DNA from: Pseudomonas nabeulensis
GTDB taxonomy: Bacteria; Pseudomonadota; Gammaproteobacteria; Pseudomonadales; Pseudomonadaceae
Assembly (NCBI RefSeq): GCF_004682045.1
Contig: NZ_QUZT01000068.1
Span: 1-35,621 of the forward strand
Length of the DNA stretch: 35,621 bases
Direction of reading: 5' to 3'
Under the pieces are notes generated by a model. That model was not told where the DNA came from. It saw nothing but the letters and a program-made list of their open reading frames with translations, and made no database searches. The position numbers and the translations under genes were made by a program. Position 1 is the stretch's first letter; the number at the start of each line of letters is the position of its first letter. Below, piece by piece: positions 35,333 through 35,621 of this stretch.

Positions 35333-35336
35333 CATA

Positions 35337-35352
35337 TGCAATCGAGCGGCCA
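35337..35352 (-). promoter_or_regulatory. sigma-54 (RpoN) promoter of the hut operon
   Basis: On the - strand TGGCCGCTCGATTGCA carries the invariant GG-N10-GC of -24/-12 promoters and matches TGGCACN5TTGCA except in the CG after TGGC. The predicted start is about 80 nt before the hutU GTG. Sigma-54 dependence with CbrB/NtrC activation is reported for SBW25 hutU. Confidence 0.78.
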
Positions 35353-35484
35353 ACTTTCTGAGGGGGATGCTGAGAGTTTTTGGGAATGCGTGTGGGAGCC
35401 TTGAAAATTAAGGCTTCGAGGGTTGATGAAATTTCTTACGGGGGTTGTTGATCGTGCGGAGGAGTTGGAGCGAAAGCCGGGTTT

Positions 35485-35501
35485 TGCGCCACACTGGGGC
35501 A
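35485..35501. promoter_or_regulatory. NtrC-like enhancer site upstream of hutU
   Basis: TGCGCCACACTGGGGCA matches the NtrC consensus TGCACC-N5-GGTGCA at 10 of 12 specified bases with exact spacing. It lies about 160-175 nt upstream of the predicted start, a usual enhancer distance for sigma-54 activators. It fits the known NtrBC input into histidine use as nitrogen source. Confidence 0.6.
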
Positions 35502-35559
35502 TTCGGTAACAAAACGGTGCGGGGTTTGGAAACAGATCTTATGAACAATGAGAAACAAA

Positions 35560-35583
35560 TGTGGGAGGGGGCTTGCCCCCGAT
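35560..35583. repeat. REP arm, truncated REPIN at window end
   Basis: A single arm beginning TGTGGGAGGGGGCTTGC and ending CCCCGAT is present. The facing arm is expected roughly 40 nt further on, beyond the end of the window. Confidence 0.85.
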
Positions 35584-35621
35584 GGCGGTGGGTCAGTCAA
35601 TAGATATGCCAACTGATACAC

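Larger units (their letters stand above)
35248..35621. other. hutU regulatory region
   Basis: This 374-nt non-coding stretch upstream of hutU contains, reading away from the gene, a ribosome-binding site, a HutC-like operator, a sigma-54 promoter, an NtrC-like site and one REP arm cut by the window edge. Short frames here show no coding character. TTGTTACCG on the - strand near 35504-35512 could be part of a CbrB site, but I cannot define one. Confidence 0.7.

Noticed and set aside
33385..35361. A 658-codon open frame on the + strand opposite hutU
   Set aside because: It is antisense to hutU and runs through the REPIN and the hutU promoter elements.

Overview
This window is a chromosomal segment from a fluorescent Pseudomonas, most likely the P. 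fluorescens complex close to SBW25-like strains. The basis is GC-rich coding sequence, the Pseudomonas gene order ubiE-ubiJ-ubiB-hisI-hisE-tatABC-rsmE-mcp-ABC-opgGH-dtd-pip-hut, and many REP/REPIN palindromes with GGGGGCTTGCCCCC-type cores that are typical of that group. There are no phage genes, insertion sequences, CRISPR arrays, rRNA or tRNA genes that I can see.

Region 1 (1-6029, + strand) is a tightly packed housekeeping run. It holds ubiquinone biosynthesis (ubiE, ubiJ, ubiB), two histidine-biosynthesis steps (hisI, hisE), the twin-arginine translocase (tatA, tatB, tatC) and the 16S rRNA methyltransferase rsmE. Several neighbours overlap by 1-4 nt.

Region 2 (6060-13984) holds two tandem chemoreceptors on the + strand. 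Both have large helical periplasmic sensor domains, and the first has a good FliA (sigma-28) promoter. They converge on a - strand polar amino acid ABC importer made of an ATPase, a permease with an extra N-terminal extracytoplasmic domain, and two tandem paralogous periplasmic binding proteins.

Region 3 (13961-22119, - strand) holds the osmoregulated periplasmic glucan genes opgG-opgH with a strong terminator, pip-dtd (proline iminopeptidase and D-aminoacyl-tRNA deacylase), an HSL-type alpha/beta hydrolase, and an orphan choline/betaine-type periplasmic binding protein.

Region 4 (22339-35621, - strand) is the complete histidine-utilization operon in the order hutU, hutTu, hutX, hutW, hutV, hutH1, hutH2, hutTh, hutI, hutG. 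Histidine or urocanate is imported (HutTh, HutTu, HutXWV). Histidine is deaminated to urocanate (HutH2), hydrated (HutU), opened to formiminoglutamate (HutI), and the resulting formylglutamate is hydrolysed (HutG). HutF and HutCD lie outside the window. Upstream of hutU I can read a sigma-54 promoter, a HutC-like operator over the predicted start site, and an NtrC-like enhancer site.

The most striking observation is HutH1. It is a full-length, intact histidine ammonia-lyase homologue next to the canonical HutH2. It lacks exactly the three residues (Ala-Ser-Gly) that form the MIO electrophile, and also the catalytic-site Tyr and Phe, while the rest of the pocket is kept. It is therefore a pseudoenzyme or has a different activity. 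Seven complete REPINs and one truncated arm punctuate the window, three of them inside the hut operon.
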